This document shows, piece by piece, positions 51,101 to 64,000 of a DNA stretch of 64,000 nt (its first letter is position 1; the number at the start of each line of letters is the position of its first letter). The DNA is taken from assembly GCA_029379385.1 (NCBI GenBank), contig CM055607.1, positions 30,811,235 to 30,875,234 of the forward strand. The letters are read 5' to 3'. Below the pieces are notes generated by a model. That model was not told the origin of the DNA. It did not search any database and worked only from the letters and a program-made list of their open reading frames with translations. The position numbers and the translations under genes are program-made. This DNA comes from Quillaja saponaria (Eukaryota; Streptophyta; Magnoliopsida; Fabales; Quillajaceae).

Positions 51101-54100
51101 CTAATCTTGAGTAGCATCAATTGCAGTGCCCATTCTGGCCTGTGAGATTCGATTGGCATATATCGTCACCAATCTCAGCTGTGTGCTGTTAAGCCCTTCC
51201 AAGTATGGCAAGAATGCTTTCCCAAGTATGATATAAACATCCACAAGACAGAAAACAACAGTCTGTATCACCCAGCATCAATACAGACTAGATGTCAGAT
51301 AGCAGATCATATACATAAGAGACAAAAAAATCATATAGAATCATACTTAGAATCAATAATGATACTAATGAGAACAACCCCACCACCCCCAAAAAAAATT
51401 CTAAAGTGCATGTTTGTGTTATATAAGTCGTTGGCTGGTGGCAATTAGATTTTTGAACCTGATCTTTTCTCCTATACCATGCATATGTTAGTAAATCAAC
51501 TCGAAAGGGCAAAACGATCAGCTGACTGATCAGCCAGTTGATAGTAGCAAGAGATGCAACCTTTTTATGGCCAAATTAAAAGATGCAACCTAAATGAAAG
51601 TGGCTAAGTAAAAAAATCGGAGCTCACATTATAAACATTTGATACAACAAAGTAATTTATGAGTGTTAAACGATTTGTCTGGATGCCATTGTAGGCTTTT
51701 TCAAGTACATCACCACCTCAGAAAATTCAGTCAAACAGATCATAATTAGAAGTTAGCACCTTGACAGGATTAAACTTTCCGAAAATGTTAGAAGCACAAG
51801 AAATGGACTTAATTATTATGCCTTTTCACGATCTCTTGAAGTAGTTTCGTGGGTAAACATATAGATAGACAGGGAAAAATCAAGCTTGAATAACCAGTAC
51901 CTTACGAACATCTGCACTCTGATTTCCAAATGCTTCAAAAAGAGGAGGCAAAAATGAGGGTAACTGTGCCATCAGTTCCTCCTGAGAGAGCCGACCAACA
52001 AGCTGAAGACAGGAAGTGGAGGCTTAATAAAACAGCAATTGATAATTGATAAAGAAAATTCACATACCCTCTTATGATCAAAGTTTCTATAGGACTTTAA
52101 AAGCATCCATCAAAAGAGGTAAGGATAGAAGTTTGCAAAACACCACCAACTGGTATACTATGATGAGAGGATGGTCAAAAGATTTTACCTTTGTCAAGTA
52201 GTTTATGCAAGTAACAAGAGTTTTCTCATCTTCTGTAACCAATAAGGGGACAATAACCTGCAAAATTTATAATTGTGAGAATCAATAAGAAAATATTGAG
52301 TTAATAAACAAAACAAAACTCACTCAAATATTTATTATTAAAAGGTTTTTTGGGAGAGCAGGCAAGAGATGATGCAAAAGCATCCAAATATTAGTTAAAT
52401 ATTCATTAAAGGGAAGAGAGAGAGAGAGAGTATCCAGAAGTACTCACACTTAAACATCTGAAAGGATCATACTGAGAAAAAACAATAGTCAAGCAGTGCT
52501 CTGCTTCACTTGAAACCTGTATATGGGACCAAACATTGAGACGGGTAAGAGATAGAATACAGAGCATAAAAAGGTGTACAAAAAAAGTTGGTTACTTTGG
52601 GAACAATGTTCTTTGTAACATGAAGCAGCTTTTCAATTAAAATCTCGACAGAATCTTCCATGGCATCTTTCTGGAAAGAAAACACAGAAGGAAAATAATC
52701 TCAGTAACTATAAAAAAAGCAAATAGAAAAATGCCAGGGAGCAGACAAGCATGTGCAACTACAGGTAATCTCACAAGAAGGGGCATTATCCAATGATGAG
52801 ATAAAGGAAACATCAGACCTGGTGTTTAAGCATTTCGACAATCAGTGAAAGAGCAAGCTCCCGGGTTGCGGAATCTGGATCATCCAACACCTCGAGTACC
52901 ACAGTCAATATCTGATTGAAGTACTGCAATATACCATGAAGCTTTTATTTACTTCTTTGCATGCATCTGAAAATGCTGTTAACAGTTTTCTTACATGATA
53001 GATCATACACGTGTCTTCACTAATGCGCTATCAATCTTTTTGACATTGAATGCATTTGAATAACTAGAAAAACATAAATTATTATGGATAAAAAAAAAAA
53101 ATTGCAGGGAATCAAATTGGAATGATCAATATAGCACAAACCTAACTGGAAACACAAGCATAGATATACAGGCTGTTCATGAGTCTGAAGTGAAATAGAT
53201 AAGCGATCTGAAGAAATATAATATTATCTTAGGATAAGCAGATTTACAACCATTATTTTATATTCTTGAGTCCATGTACTCATAACTAGCCCAATCATAC
53301 TATCAACTAAAAACGTCTATAACACCTTACAAAACTGTTTTTGTATAATCCAAAATGGACAAAGTGCACTTTTCTGAACCAACTTGCTAAATAAAAGCTA
53401 AACAGTTTCCACTAAGTTATTAATTAAGTGACTGAGTGATACAAATTGTGCGCATGGAAGAAAGAAAGGAAAAAAAAACTGAGTGAAAGTCAATATTAAA
53501 TTGGAAATACCTTGGTCCATATAGTGGTATCATTAGCTATAGAAGCTTCGACTAACTGTTGCAGTGCACCACACTTACTTGAAGAAGGGCTTTCATCACT
53601 TCCGTTGCATATCTGCATACAACAGGAGGTAGGGGTAATCACTCACATATCGTCCCAAATGCAACTTGTTAAAAATACATAATAAGTGAATGCACAAAGA
53701 CAACATCTATCACCAAGTAAGTTTTAGGCTATAAATGTTTGCAACTTACAAGATGAAGAATTTGAGGAATGCTGGGTCCTATGTCTGTCATGGAGTTTAT
53801 CTTTAGAGCTTTAGGTTTGTGATGGTTAAGGTCCAAATCAGACGCAAGCTCCTTATCACATCCAGAGCCTTCAGCCCCACCTAAGTGGTGTAAGCTCATC
53901 AGACCATTAGCATCTAGACATGGAGTTGACAAACCCTCTAAGTTTACACTACTGTCAAGTTTTTCAAGTTGGTTAGTCTGAGAGCCCAAATTTTGACCCA
54001 TTGGATTGAGTGCATAAGCAAGATTCTTGGTATTGGAACTAGGAACACCAGAGTTAGAATCAGTTTCAAAATTCTGATATAAGTTCTCTTGAGTTTCACC

Positions 54101-57100
54101 AGAAGCTTCTTGGCCAAGATTGCTTGTAATAAGGGTTAAATCTTGGGTAGAACTCCAGTTCCTACCACCGTCACTGTCCATGGTACCAGCAGAATACCTT
54201 CCTAGGTAATGACTTTTCTTTGAGAGACCAATATATCCTTCCTCGGAGGATGTTCCAACAACATCAGATGGGTCATAGAAGGTCTTAGAACGTTGTCGCT
54301 CTTTCTTGCTCTGCAGAAAGTTCATTAGCTCTACTTCAATGCGTGGAGTGTACTGTTTAAGTGCTCGTCTCAATGAATTTTGTTCTTCAACTGACAAACT
54401 AAGAATAAAATTCAGAACAGCAGCTGAATCAAAGTGAGAGTATACAGATATGATGCATGTGATAGCTGTTTCTTTAAGCTTGGAATTTTTATCATGAACC
54501 AACGGTGTTAACTTTGTAAGCCACAACTTCAGGATACCACTGTTACCAGCACCTTCTGAATTCATTGCATGCTTGTTGAAGTTACTGATTGCAAACTCAA
54601 TAACAGCTAGTTTGGCTTTAGGAGACCGTTGTTCATCTAGAGAGCGAAGCAAAGCAGGTAAAAGGGAATCTACACTGTATGTTTTACTAACAATTTCCAA
54701 AGTCGTTGAGCATGGTTGCCTGACTAACTCTTTAGGATCAATCAACCGAGAGAACACATGGGGCAATATCCTTTCCATGTAACCCTCAAAGGGCTTCCGG
54801 CAGGAGGGAATAATATCTGCAAGTGTTGAAAGAGCTGCCTGTGCAACTTTATGGTGGGGATCATCCAAGTGCTGAAACAACAACTTCATTACCTTCTCAA
54901 AATTCTGAATTACTTCTTGTATGCCTTTTGGCCCATGTTGCAACAATGAACGCAGATAGTTAAAAGCAGCAACCCGAGCAGACCAGTCAGAATTTGAACC
55001 AAGTCCTTCACTCAGAGCATCGTTAAGAGATGCTGGTCCATCTACATAATTAGAAATCTCCCCAAGAGATAACTGGCTATCGTCAAAACTTCTTCTGCTA
55101 GTAGCCATCCGTCCAACTACGTTCTTTCTCAAGAGTGGCCTCTGAAAATTAGGGACATAACTGTTCTGTGAATCCCTAAAGTTTCCATCTCTGTGAGGAG
55201 TATCCAGATACTGCCTATCACTGTGTGAGTTCATAAATCTCCTGGCCTCCCTAATGTCATTGCTGTCTTCATAGGAACCTCTTTCATGTTGTCTTTCATA
55301 AGTCCTCTTACTTGAGTATGAAGAAACTGCTGCGAAAGACTCAGTCACAACATTACTACGATATGATAACTTACCGGAATCTTTAGAAGCTTGAATTTGG
55401 TTGATGATATCAGACAGACCCAAGCCACCCTTGCGGTTAGTCCCTTTATTGACACCAGAGGCAGTTGATTCTGTAGTTAAAGAGTTTATGAAATGATTGG
55501 ATGCCGGAACAGTTGCAGGGAATGGTGGATCACGAGCTGATGGACAGTCAACTCCTGCACTAGGGGCAATAAAACATAAATTCAGCTGATCACAAATAAA
55601 ATAGAAATGAAACCACTGACGGTATATTATCTACATATAATCAGATGACATCAAATACTAAAAATTTGAGGTAAAAAGAAAAGAATAATGAAGAGGTAAA
55701 CTCATTTAGTACCTAGATCCAAACTGGATGATCGGAGAGTAGCCAGATTATGTTTATCAGACAAATCCAAACCTCTGAGCATGCTTTCAATTGCAGTTAC
55801 TTTCTGTTTGCTTGAATGCAACACACTTTCCAGACCATGTTCAGTACCTTTGCCTACTGATTTTGTTTGAGAGGAAATTAGGCCAGAAGAGACAGAAGTA
55901 CCAGAAGACAAACTTGAGCTTCGGTCCATAGCAACAATAGCAGAAGTTCCATATCCAGTTAGAGTTGAGGGAGCAGATGACTGAGTTGTCAATGACATCA
56001 TTGGACCTCTATCACGAATGGAGGGTGAAGCATGTCGCCTATGTATGCCACCATCCTCCTCATTTATTAACTACACAAAATTTGATCTATAAAATTTGAT
56101 TTCAGCAATGAAACAATGTAGAATAAAATAATCCTTCAGGTTAAACACATACCCTTTGAATAACTGGATCAAATGATAAAAACAAACGCCGTGAACGCTC
56201 TGGCCATGTTTTCGTAAACATTCTGTAGCACATCCTTGCAGTAGACCGCACCTATCAAGTTTCATATTGGAAGCATTTATGCATATCCTGATAAATCTGT
56301 TTTCACCAATGATTATTTGATGAATAGGATGAGATTCATGCTAGAAACCAAATGATGGTATGTAGTATAGTATCCTGAAATGCAAATGAACCATCTCATC
56401 AACAGCAATGATCAGGGGAAGATCCAAGATTGTGTTTTTATTTCCTTTCTTACTTTGGCATGGGGAATGAGGGGGTGTGGACTGTTCCCTGACATAAAAT
56501 TTCCTTACCTCCGGCCCTTCCCCCACAAAAGGTTAATTCCCCTCAACCAGTGATACAGTAAGGACTTTCTCTTAGTTTCCTTCAATTTCTTGACTTCCTT
56601 TCATATAGCTTACTGTTTCTTAATCTTAATTTTTGGGGAAAATAATGAGAGCAATATGATAAATTCAAAAAATACATTGATGTTCTATTCAGTAAATTAC
56701 TTTCATTATTCCAGTTTGATAAAATGCAGCCTGATAGAATAATGCAGTATTAGTTATCATTGTCCTACTCTATAATTACTTTTTCCTTTTCTTCCAATAC
56801 ATATATTAATTTGAAATCCAAGTTGTTTGGGTTGTCTTATATTTTCATATAGAACCAAGGTGAGTCTCCAACTAAGATCATGCTTTAGATAGTAAGTGAA
56901 CGGTTAATAACATTTCCCTCCAAAGTTTCATCAAACTTTATGTTTTTTAGTTTATCATATGCAATTTAGTTTTTGGAGTTTTGCCTTCATAAAGTTATTG
57001 TCTATATTATCTATAGTTTCATATATGATCCTGTATACTTCACTTTCACCTTCTGCACTAAATTAAGATCATCTTAATCAATAACAACTTAACCAATCCC

Positions 57101-60100
57101 TTACTTTGTAGGCAGTTATTGCCATCCTTTAAATGTTTCCTTTATAAAGAAAATTGTGAATGGGCACCAATGCAGTGGGTGCAAGACCCCAGTAATGAAA
57201 TTCAACAAAACACGCTATTCAGCTGCAAATATAAAAACTCACAACTTTTGAATGATAATTTTGGTATCAACGTATCTCATTATTTTAATCATTTAGCAAC
57301 AAATCTGCAACAAAATCCATCAAATAATAAGAGAATAACTTCTCTTCCCAGCCACGGTTTCCATTGCAAGGCCTTAACAGTCTTCCAATTGTGTTTTTAC
57401 AGCTTCTACTTCACAATAAATTGAAAAGCCAAGTACTAAAAAAACTTAAAGATAATAATAGCTAGGAGGACATCAGAAAATACATAAATAGGTGGATGCT
57501 GGCTAGAGTTTTAGCGCCTGGATTTCATGTAACAAACAACGAAGAACAGCACAATTGAAAGGCATGCCAAAGTTGATAAAAATGTAAATATGCAACTTTG
57601 TTCATCAGACAATCTTAAAATAAGATATAAACATTACCTCACTCATTGCATCAGCAACACAACATCTAATTAAGTCCTCATATTGTTCAGCCCAACGCTG
57701 TACTTCAGGTGCATCAGGCCAGTGTTCTAGTATCAGAAGAGCATACTCACAACACCTACAACAGAAAATAATATCTATATGACAGAAACTCAAAAAAAAA
57801 AAAAAAAAAAAAACATATCCGCCAAGAAAATAGTAACACAATCACACCTTGCACGAAGTATAGCACTACGATCATTTTTTGCACAATCAGCTATACGAGG
57901 AAGCACAGGGGCAACTTTGCAATTACGCAACATCTGGGAAACAAATGGCTAAGGTGAAGAACGCAGAAACAAAGAAAAAAAATTGGAATCACTCAGTTTG
58001 ACATTACCGTTTTTATACAGTTATCTGCAGATTCTGCAATTACAAGTACAGTAATCACAACCAGCTTGAAAAGGACCTGATTATCAAATTGTAAAATTAA
58101 TAATAAACGTCTAGTACATTAGGATCATGATACTTAGCATTGAAAAGTTGAACATACTGGTATGAACATTTCAGCACAAGATTCAAAATCTCCCAAGAGC
58201 TCCTTTGACAAAAAGCAGAGTAAATGGCAAGCCTGAGAAAAGCAAAACCACCAAATCAAAAGGAACAAACTTGCATATGAGGATTGACAAACATAATAAG
58301 TGCCTTTAACTTAAACAACAAAAATTAACCCAAGGTTTCCTTTCCAAAGTTTCCACCCATGGGATACAAAAGCAAAATTTGAAACAAAGTATTATCCCTG
58401 GTTTCTGATTCATGATACGCTTCAGCTGTTCAGCATAGCATCATATTTTTCTTCTTCTTATTATTTTCTTAATGTTTGGATCATATCGCCTCCAATCTAA
58501 AAGTAGAACCTTACAATGAGGATATTCAAAAATTTACAGAATTACTATTAGTTTTAGTATGCCAGTGATATATTGGTCTTCAGATGGGCATGTTCAAGTT
58601 TGTCCAAGGTCCTTAAGTAAAAAATGGAATTGGTCGTCAAAGGAAAGTTTCACAAGCTTTATAGTAAACACATGGAAAGAGAAATTATATCTCACAGGAG
58701 CACACACCCCCTTCCCCATCCAAAAGGACACATTGATGAATAGATTGTTCATAGAATTGCATAACTCTCTAATAACCACCACCATGAAATGGCCAACTGC
58801 AGCATGTTCTTTTTTTATAGAAGGCCAACCGCTGCATGTTGATTTAATTCCACATTTCGAGTTCCACCATTCCAATTAATGCATGGCATGCATTAGTGAT
58901 TCCAAAACTTTCAGAAAAAAAATTTTGGAATTCAGAAAGTTTGCAAGGTTGAAATGCACAACTTTTGATGCTCAGATATCACTGCACTCATTAGACTTGT
59001 TATGGCATTATGTCCAGAGGTGCTTAATTATTAGGGGTGCTTACCTGATCCAAATCTGGTTCAGAGTTTAGACCAAGTCAAGGTATACTTAAAAATAACT
59101 AGAAGCTTGAGTTTCTCTGAACTAGTATAGCCGAAAAATAATTGACAAAGAAACACCAATTTTTATTTTAAATTTTTATTTCCAAACACAAAACAAAAAA
59201 AGTTAACTTTAGACCCTGTCTCATTATATATAGTTAGTAATTCTTTTTGTTTGCCAAATTAAATAAACAAAAATTATGTGGATGCATCACAGCAACAATT
59301 AACCGATATCCTAAACTTTAAGTAAGATTGGGCACTGGAAGCTATTAATTTTCACCTTGACACACAAGAAAATGATAGCGCACCTGCTTGACAATGGTGG
59401 ACCTTCTATCTGATAACTGTGTGCTTAGAGGTCCAACAAGTTGCTTCAAGAGTCCCCGGAAGCATGGATAGTCAGCAGCACCTGATCATTTATGAAATGT
59501 AGAAATAAAGATATTAAACATTCATACCATAACTCAAAAATCATTTGTAGTCGATCTAACAACTCCATGCCACATATCTAAAACAAAACCAAAATAGAAC
59601 CTCATTTTCATTAGAAAAGACAGTATCCTAATGGAGTGGTAAAAGGGAAGTGCACAATTGGAAAAACACAAGAAGTAAAGCAAAAGAAAATAAAAAAGAA
59701 GTGACAGCCATATAATTATAATGGCCGATGAAGGAGAAATTCACCCAAAAGGATAGGAAAACTTACTGACTATTAGACAACAGTGCACATAGTTTTAAGT
59801 AAAAAGAGGACAATGACCAGTGGGTGGATACCAGTATACACAAGCAACAAGAAGGTTATAAGAGAGACGGCCTAAAGACCAATATCCTTTAAGAAAGCAC
59901 ACAAGTCTTTAACTATTCAATTTCCTTTTGCTTTTACTTTAGGATATGTACAGATCAGGAGATTCAAGCCACTGACACTATATTGGCACATGTGGATATG
60001 CCCTCTATCAGATAAAATGAAACTCGTACTTAGTTTCTTTCTTCTTTTTCCTCCTTTCTTTTGCCACTAAAGTTTGAGACCACCCAATAGTGCCACTCTT

Positions 60101-63100
60101 TCTAATGTTTCAAAACTAAAATGATATTATGCAAAATCCCGCTTCTATCAACCAAATCCTTCTTGGCTTTTCCGTTGTTTTTCTTTTTTCTCTTTTTGTG
60201 GAGAGGTGGTGGATTTCAGATTTTCTTTCCTTATTTATCTAAAACCACAAACCTTAACCCTTTCCATGATTCCTCAAATCATTGCAAAGACAATTTATTT
60301 AGAAATTGCATGAATGTCATGAAATTATAAGATCAAGTTAATCAGAAGAAATACATTTAATCACTGAGAGAATCCATGAAAGTTATCTCAGGTTATTATC
60401 CAACCCAGTTAGCCAAGACAAGCTTCTAAACGTGTTAAGAACATAGTAACGACACACCTTCCTTCCTTCAGTAGGGTTTGTCTATTTTTTTTTCTTGGGG
60501 GGTGGGGGGACCAACCTCCATAAACAAGAGCTTCAACTCTCTGTATTGCAACAATCCGAATAGACCAATCCCTTTCTGGTACTAGGGTAGCAGCAATCTT
60601 CTCAAATTCCCTGATCAGCTCCTTCTCTGAATACAACTTGATAGGGTCTATGGTTTTCTCAATGACATCACCTTCTGCTGCAGAGCAAAACCAACATCAA
60701 TATTCACAGTATCCAAAAATCTACAATTTAGCAAAGGAGGCAAATATATACTGCCCTTGTCCCAAAACTAGCGTCACCTTTGGCAATTAACAAACTTAAA
60801 GAAAAGGAATAACATAAACATAACTCTTCTTAACAATTTTACCCTTTTATGGCACAAGTTCTAATAAAATTTTAATTATTTTCTCTCTTCTTGAATTGTT
60901 ATAATTATAAGTGATGTATTTTCGGAAGTAATAAAAGAAAGGGCTCCCCCGGTGCACAAAGTGCTCCCCGGCTATTGCGGGGTAGGGGGAGGGTGGGCGC
61001 ACATGTACACAGTCTTTCCCTTCCATTTATGCAAAGAGGCTGTTTCCACGCCTTGAACCCGTGACCTACAGGTCACCAAAGGAACAACTTACCGTTGCGC
61101 CAAGGCTCGCCCTCTTATTTTCGGAAGTAATATTATAAAATTTAACTTTTAGAATGGTGATATTCAATTTGGGACACAAAAGTTAAGGAAAATGAGACAA
61201 ATTTAAGAGAGGGAGTAGTCTGTTTGACTATCTACAGGTTGTTAAAAAAAAAAATAAGTATCAAATTATAAGTTTTTTCCAACTTCAAGATGTGCCCTCA
61301 TTTGGTAAGAAAGCAATCTGTTCGAATACTGAATGGAAAAACCAAGAAGAATAATCTCACAACCCAATATCAAATGAAAAGGAAGCAAAAGAGGAAAGCA
61401 TTAAAAGATGATATACTCAGCTAATCATTTGAAGGTTAAGTCTTTTTCCCAGTGCATGGGTTGGTAGAAGAATCTGTTTTTGAAATAATCTTTATAGATG
61501 TCAGGTTACATAAATGTAAGCATAGAACAAGCCCCAAAACAACATCAAGCTTTAATCCCAAACATTGGGATCAAGTAACATGAATCCTTATAAAACTAGT
61601 AGGTATTCTCCACCTGAACATTTCTTCTACTCCATTCAATCCTGACCATGGTTGTACTCGTTTCTAAAAGCCCTTTGCACCCATATCTTTTGTAACCACT
61701 TCTACGTACCAACAATATGTTTGGTTCAGTCTTCCTCTAGAACAAGTGCTCGCATTAAAGGAATAGAAAGTACAACTTCAGTTTTCCCAAGAATAAGTAT
61801 AGAACACGGTTTATGATAGTAGTCATCAACTACATGATAATCTCAACTAATCATGGTCCTAAAGATAATAAGGCAACTGTGATATCTTTATTATTCCTTT
61901 TAATCAATTTCACATTTTATTTTTCTCCCTTTACGTTCTTTTCTCTTCTACCACCTGAATCATCTCTATGCTCCGAACCAGCAGTTGTATTTCATGACAC
62001 CTGTGATAAATTTCTATACTCATTGTCCACACAGAGCAGTGCTTTAAAGAAACCAGATAACTGTTCCTAAAGAAGTTACATGAGATATATTGAAAATTTG
62101 CAGCCAACAAAAACATAAAGAAACATCAAAACCAAGAACATCAGCTCAGACCATAAAAGACATCAATCTAAGTATATTATGACCAACCAGAAAGAATTGT
62201 GAAATTATCCCTTAATTATTCCAAGACCATGACCTCCATAAGCATCAACCTAGGAATCTATGAAATTGTTCCAGAAAGAATGTGCAATCCTCATCAAGGA
62301 AATCCCTAAATATTGATGGATATACAATCAAAGAGGATAGTTATGAATCACACCTTCAAACTCCCTATATTACGGCAACAGATTAACATAATTCAAACAT
62401 AATAGAGGCCAGCCTCTAAACATCTCAAAATGAGCTTCACTGAATTTGTAAGACTGTCGTATACTTGTATTGACCCTCATCTTGCAACAAATAAACTTGT
62501 ATAAACATAGGAAAACAAAAAATAAACAATCAAGACCCAGAAAAATGAAATAAAAATATTCTAACCTCCAAAAAGAGAAATCTCCCTGGAGGAACTCTTG
62601 GCCCTTGGACTACTTTTCTTGGAATTAAGGCTCAAGGGCTTAATTTCGGAAGTAACAAAACTACTTGGAAGTCCATCTGATGAGCGAACATTTGGCTTAA
62701 TACCCTCCAACCTGGCATTGATATCTTTCACCTGAAACCATATTTTCCATTGTAAAATGAAAATGGAAAATTTGTCAGTCTTTCATATGCTAGGTGACAT
62801 GATAATGTGAATGTTCTTAGATTACATGACACCACAAACAGACACACATATGAAACTTATTTGAAATGGGATAATTCTTTCATATTCACCATAGATACAG
62901 GAAGACTATGACGCTGAAGTTCATCACGGAATTGAGGGCCAGCCTGTCTATACATCTCCTGAAACAAAAGGTCACAAACAGATTAAATCCCATCCTCAAT
63001 TGACATACTTATATTATATAACATAAATCATCAGATACAGCAAGAGCAACCTTCCACATTTGAAAGCATTCTCTGATTTTTTTCAACTTAGGACTTGCAA

Positions 63101-64000
63101 TTTTCAAAGGCATCTGAATGACTTGTGCTTTGGAAATCAAGTTTCTCATCCTATGGCAACCAACTCTTATCAGGAGCTTCTCTGGCAGAATCCCAAACTA
63201 TCAGAGAAGCCTCTTTGAATTTAAGTTTAGCAGTGTTTTTAGGCGCTATCCCAACAGTCTCCCGAACCACCAAAGACAAAAAATTAAGATAGCGGTCTTA
63301 AGAAAATAAGCTCAACTTTATTAGAAGCCTTCTTAGTGATAATTAAATTATATAATTTATTGAAAGCTCCCCTAACACCAAGCTTGACATTATACTCTAT
63401 TCATGTAGGGAGTGTAGCCAATTGTAATGGTTGAACTAAGCAAAATAATCACACTAGGTACACTAACCTCTATGCACAAAATAGAAGCTTCCCTAACACC
63501 AGGGTTTGGATCAGTCAGTATCTGCAATATCTGACAATTTATCATGTTGGAAGGAGTTAGACTTCTCCCTATAATTTGGAACTACGTAAAAAAGATATGT
63601 ACTTGTTCAGAAGATTAAATAATCATACTGGAGGAAGAATTGCTCGTTGAAGAGGAAGCTCTGTAGATGCAAAAAGACCGATTGCAAATGTGACTGTTCG
63701 TGCAAATTCCTCTCTGACTCTCCAGCTTCTGTGTGTCCAGGCAAATGAGCCAGCTCTTTCAACAATAATTGTTGGAGAAGAAACCTGCACCACCCAAAAA
63801 GAAATGAAAAATATTCACTACCTCAAGAATTGTAACTTGATTTCATTTTAAGAGGAAACCTAATGGAATCTATAGGACGTGAACATTTCCAAAACTGCAA
63901 ATGCAATCAACTTGGATAAACACAAAGATGATGTAAGCGTGTATGTATTCGAAAAACACAGACTTCGACAAAAAAATAACAGAGGCATGTGTATCAGTTT
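51101..64000 (-). CDS. CLASP: CLIP-associated protein CLASP (5' end beyond window)
   Basis: Twenty coding exons are visible, in transcript order 63784-63629, 63521-63468, 62958-62890, 62731-62566, 60677-60516, 59481-59384, 58232-58158, 58076-58008, 57933-57848, 57755-57638, 56251-56153, 56070-55713, 55554-53750, 53612-53511, 52923-52819, 52670-52596, 52516-52448, 52257-52189, 52002-51901 and 51262-51101 (TAG at 51101-51103). All junctions keep frame and give about 1,332 residues; Arabidopsis CLASP (1,439) starts about 110 residues earlier, outside the window. Segments: N-terminal TOG-type HEAT repeats (VREEFARTVTFAIGLF), a Ser-rich microtubule-binding region, the 1.8-kb exon with a central TOG domain (DWSARVAAFNYLRSLLQHGP, DDPHHKVAQAALSTLADIIP), and a C-terminal HEAT/CLASP domain ending RLVTIYANRISQAR. 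Role: microtubule plus-end and cortex-binding protein that stabilises microtubules, guides division-plane and cell-edge arrays, and links to SNX1 endosomes. Confidence 0.96.
57789..57812. repeat. Poly-A run in a CLASP intron
   Basis: An uninterrupted run of about 22 adenines on the + strand (poly-T in the transcript), a few tens of bases upstream of the acceptor of the exon 57,755-57,638. It may serve as an extended polypyrimidine tract. Confidence 0.7.
60934..61115 (-). mobile_element. Au-type SINE in a CLASP intron
   Basis: Read on the minus strand the element begins AGAGGGCGAGCCTTGG and has a Pol III A box (TGGCGCAACGG, 61,093-61,103) and B box (GGGTTCAAGGCG, 61,049-61,060). It continues with GTGGAAACAGCCTCTTTGCA and ends GCACCGGGGGAGCCC plus a short T-rich tail. 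These are landmarks of the plant Au SINE family (about 180 bp). Identical 17-bp direct repeats TATTTTCGGAAGTAATA flank it (60,917-60,933 and 61,116-61,132). It lies in the sense direction of CLASP. Confidence 0.93.

Noticed and set aside
57119..59071. Plus-strand frames of about 60-106 codons inside CLASP introns
   Set aside because: Unconserved translations of intronic sequence on the opposite strand to a well-defined gene.

Overview
The window is nuclear DNA of a flowering plant, most likely a eudicot. It is AT-rich between genes, has GT-AG introns in recognisable plant genes, and carries plant transposon families (a giant solo LTR, an Au-type SINE, a TRIM LTR, a Mutator-like foldback element). 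I cannot name the species. Nothing prokaryotic or viral is present.

Layout. 1-4,100: AT-rich DNA and a 3.6-kb solo LTR with a 5-bp target duplication. 4,669-7,488 (+): cytosolic HSP70 with a perfect heat-shock element, CCAAT box and TATA box. 9,347-10,852 (-): an HSP20-like alpha-crystallin-domain protein convergent with HSP70. 12,000-18,100: long AT-rich spacer. 18,200-18,709 (+): a small secreted glycine-rich cell-wall-type protein. 20,450-27,240: a tandem segmental duplication with two secreted S-protein homologues (SPH) (+) and non-coding LTR-like repeats. 27,760-32,200 (-): 26S proteasome ATPase RPT2 in six coding exons. 33,171-33,917: foldback element. 34,536-35,731 (+): a degenerate HIT-type zinc-finger (ZNHIT3-like) gene. 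37,588-39,146: a Mutator-like foldback element with a perfect 9-bp target duplication. 39,403-45,939 (-): a PIF1/PIL5-type phytochrome-interacting bHLH factor in nine coding exons, with a TRIM LTR in its third coding intron. 48,165-48,424 (-): the last two exons of a mitochondrial CPN60 gene, stranded. 51,101 to beyond 64,000 (-): CLASP, with 20 coding exons visible and only about the first 110 residues missing; an Au-SINE sits in one intron.

The genes do not form an operon or a single pathway. The best-supported larger theme is conserved gene neighbourhood: RPT2, PIF1 and CLASP lie in the same order here as RPT2b (At2g20140), PIF1/PIL5 (At2g20180) and CLASP (At2g20190) on Arabidopsis chromosome 2. 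A second theme is local rearrangement: duplicated SPH genes, a stray piece of an RPT2 exon at the duplication junction, a stranded CPN60 tail and a decaying zinc-finger gene. I found no convincing evidence of a wholly new biological system. The most informative points are the structurally resolved mobile elements, the RPT2 exon fragment and the ZNHIT3-like relic, which has no long open frame. Exon boundaries were read by eye from splice signals and remembered family sequences; no alignment was run.
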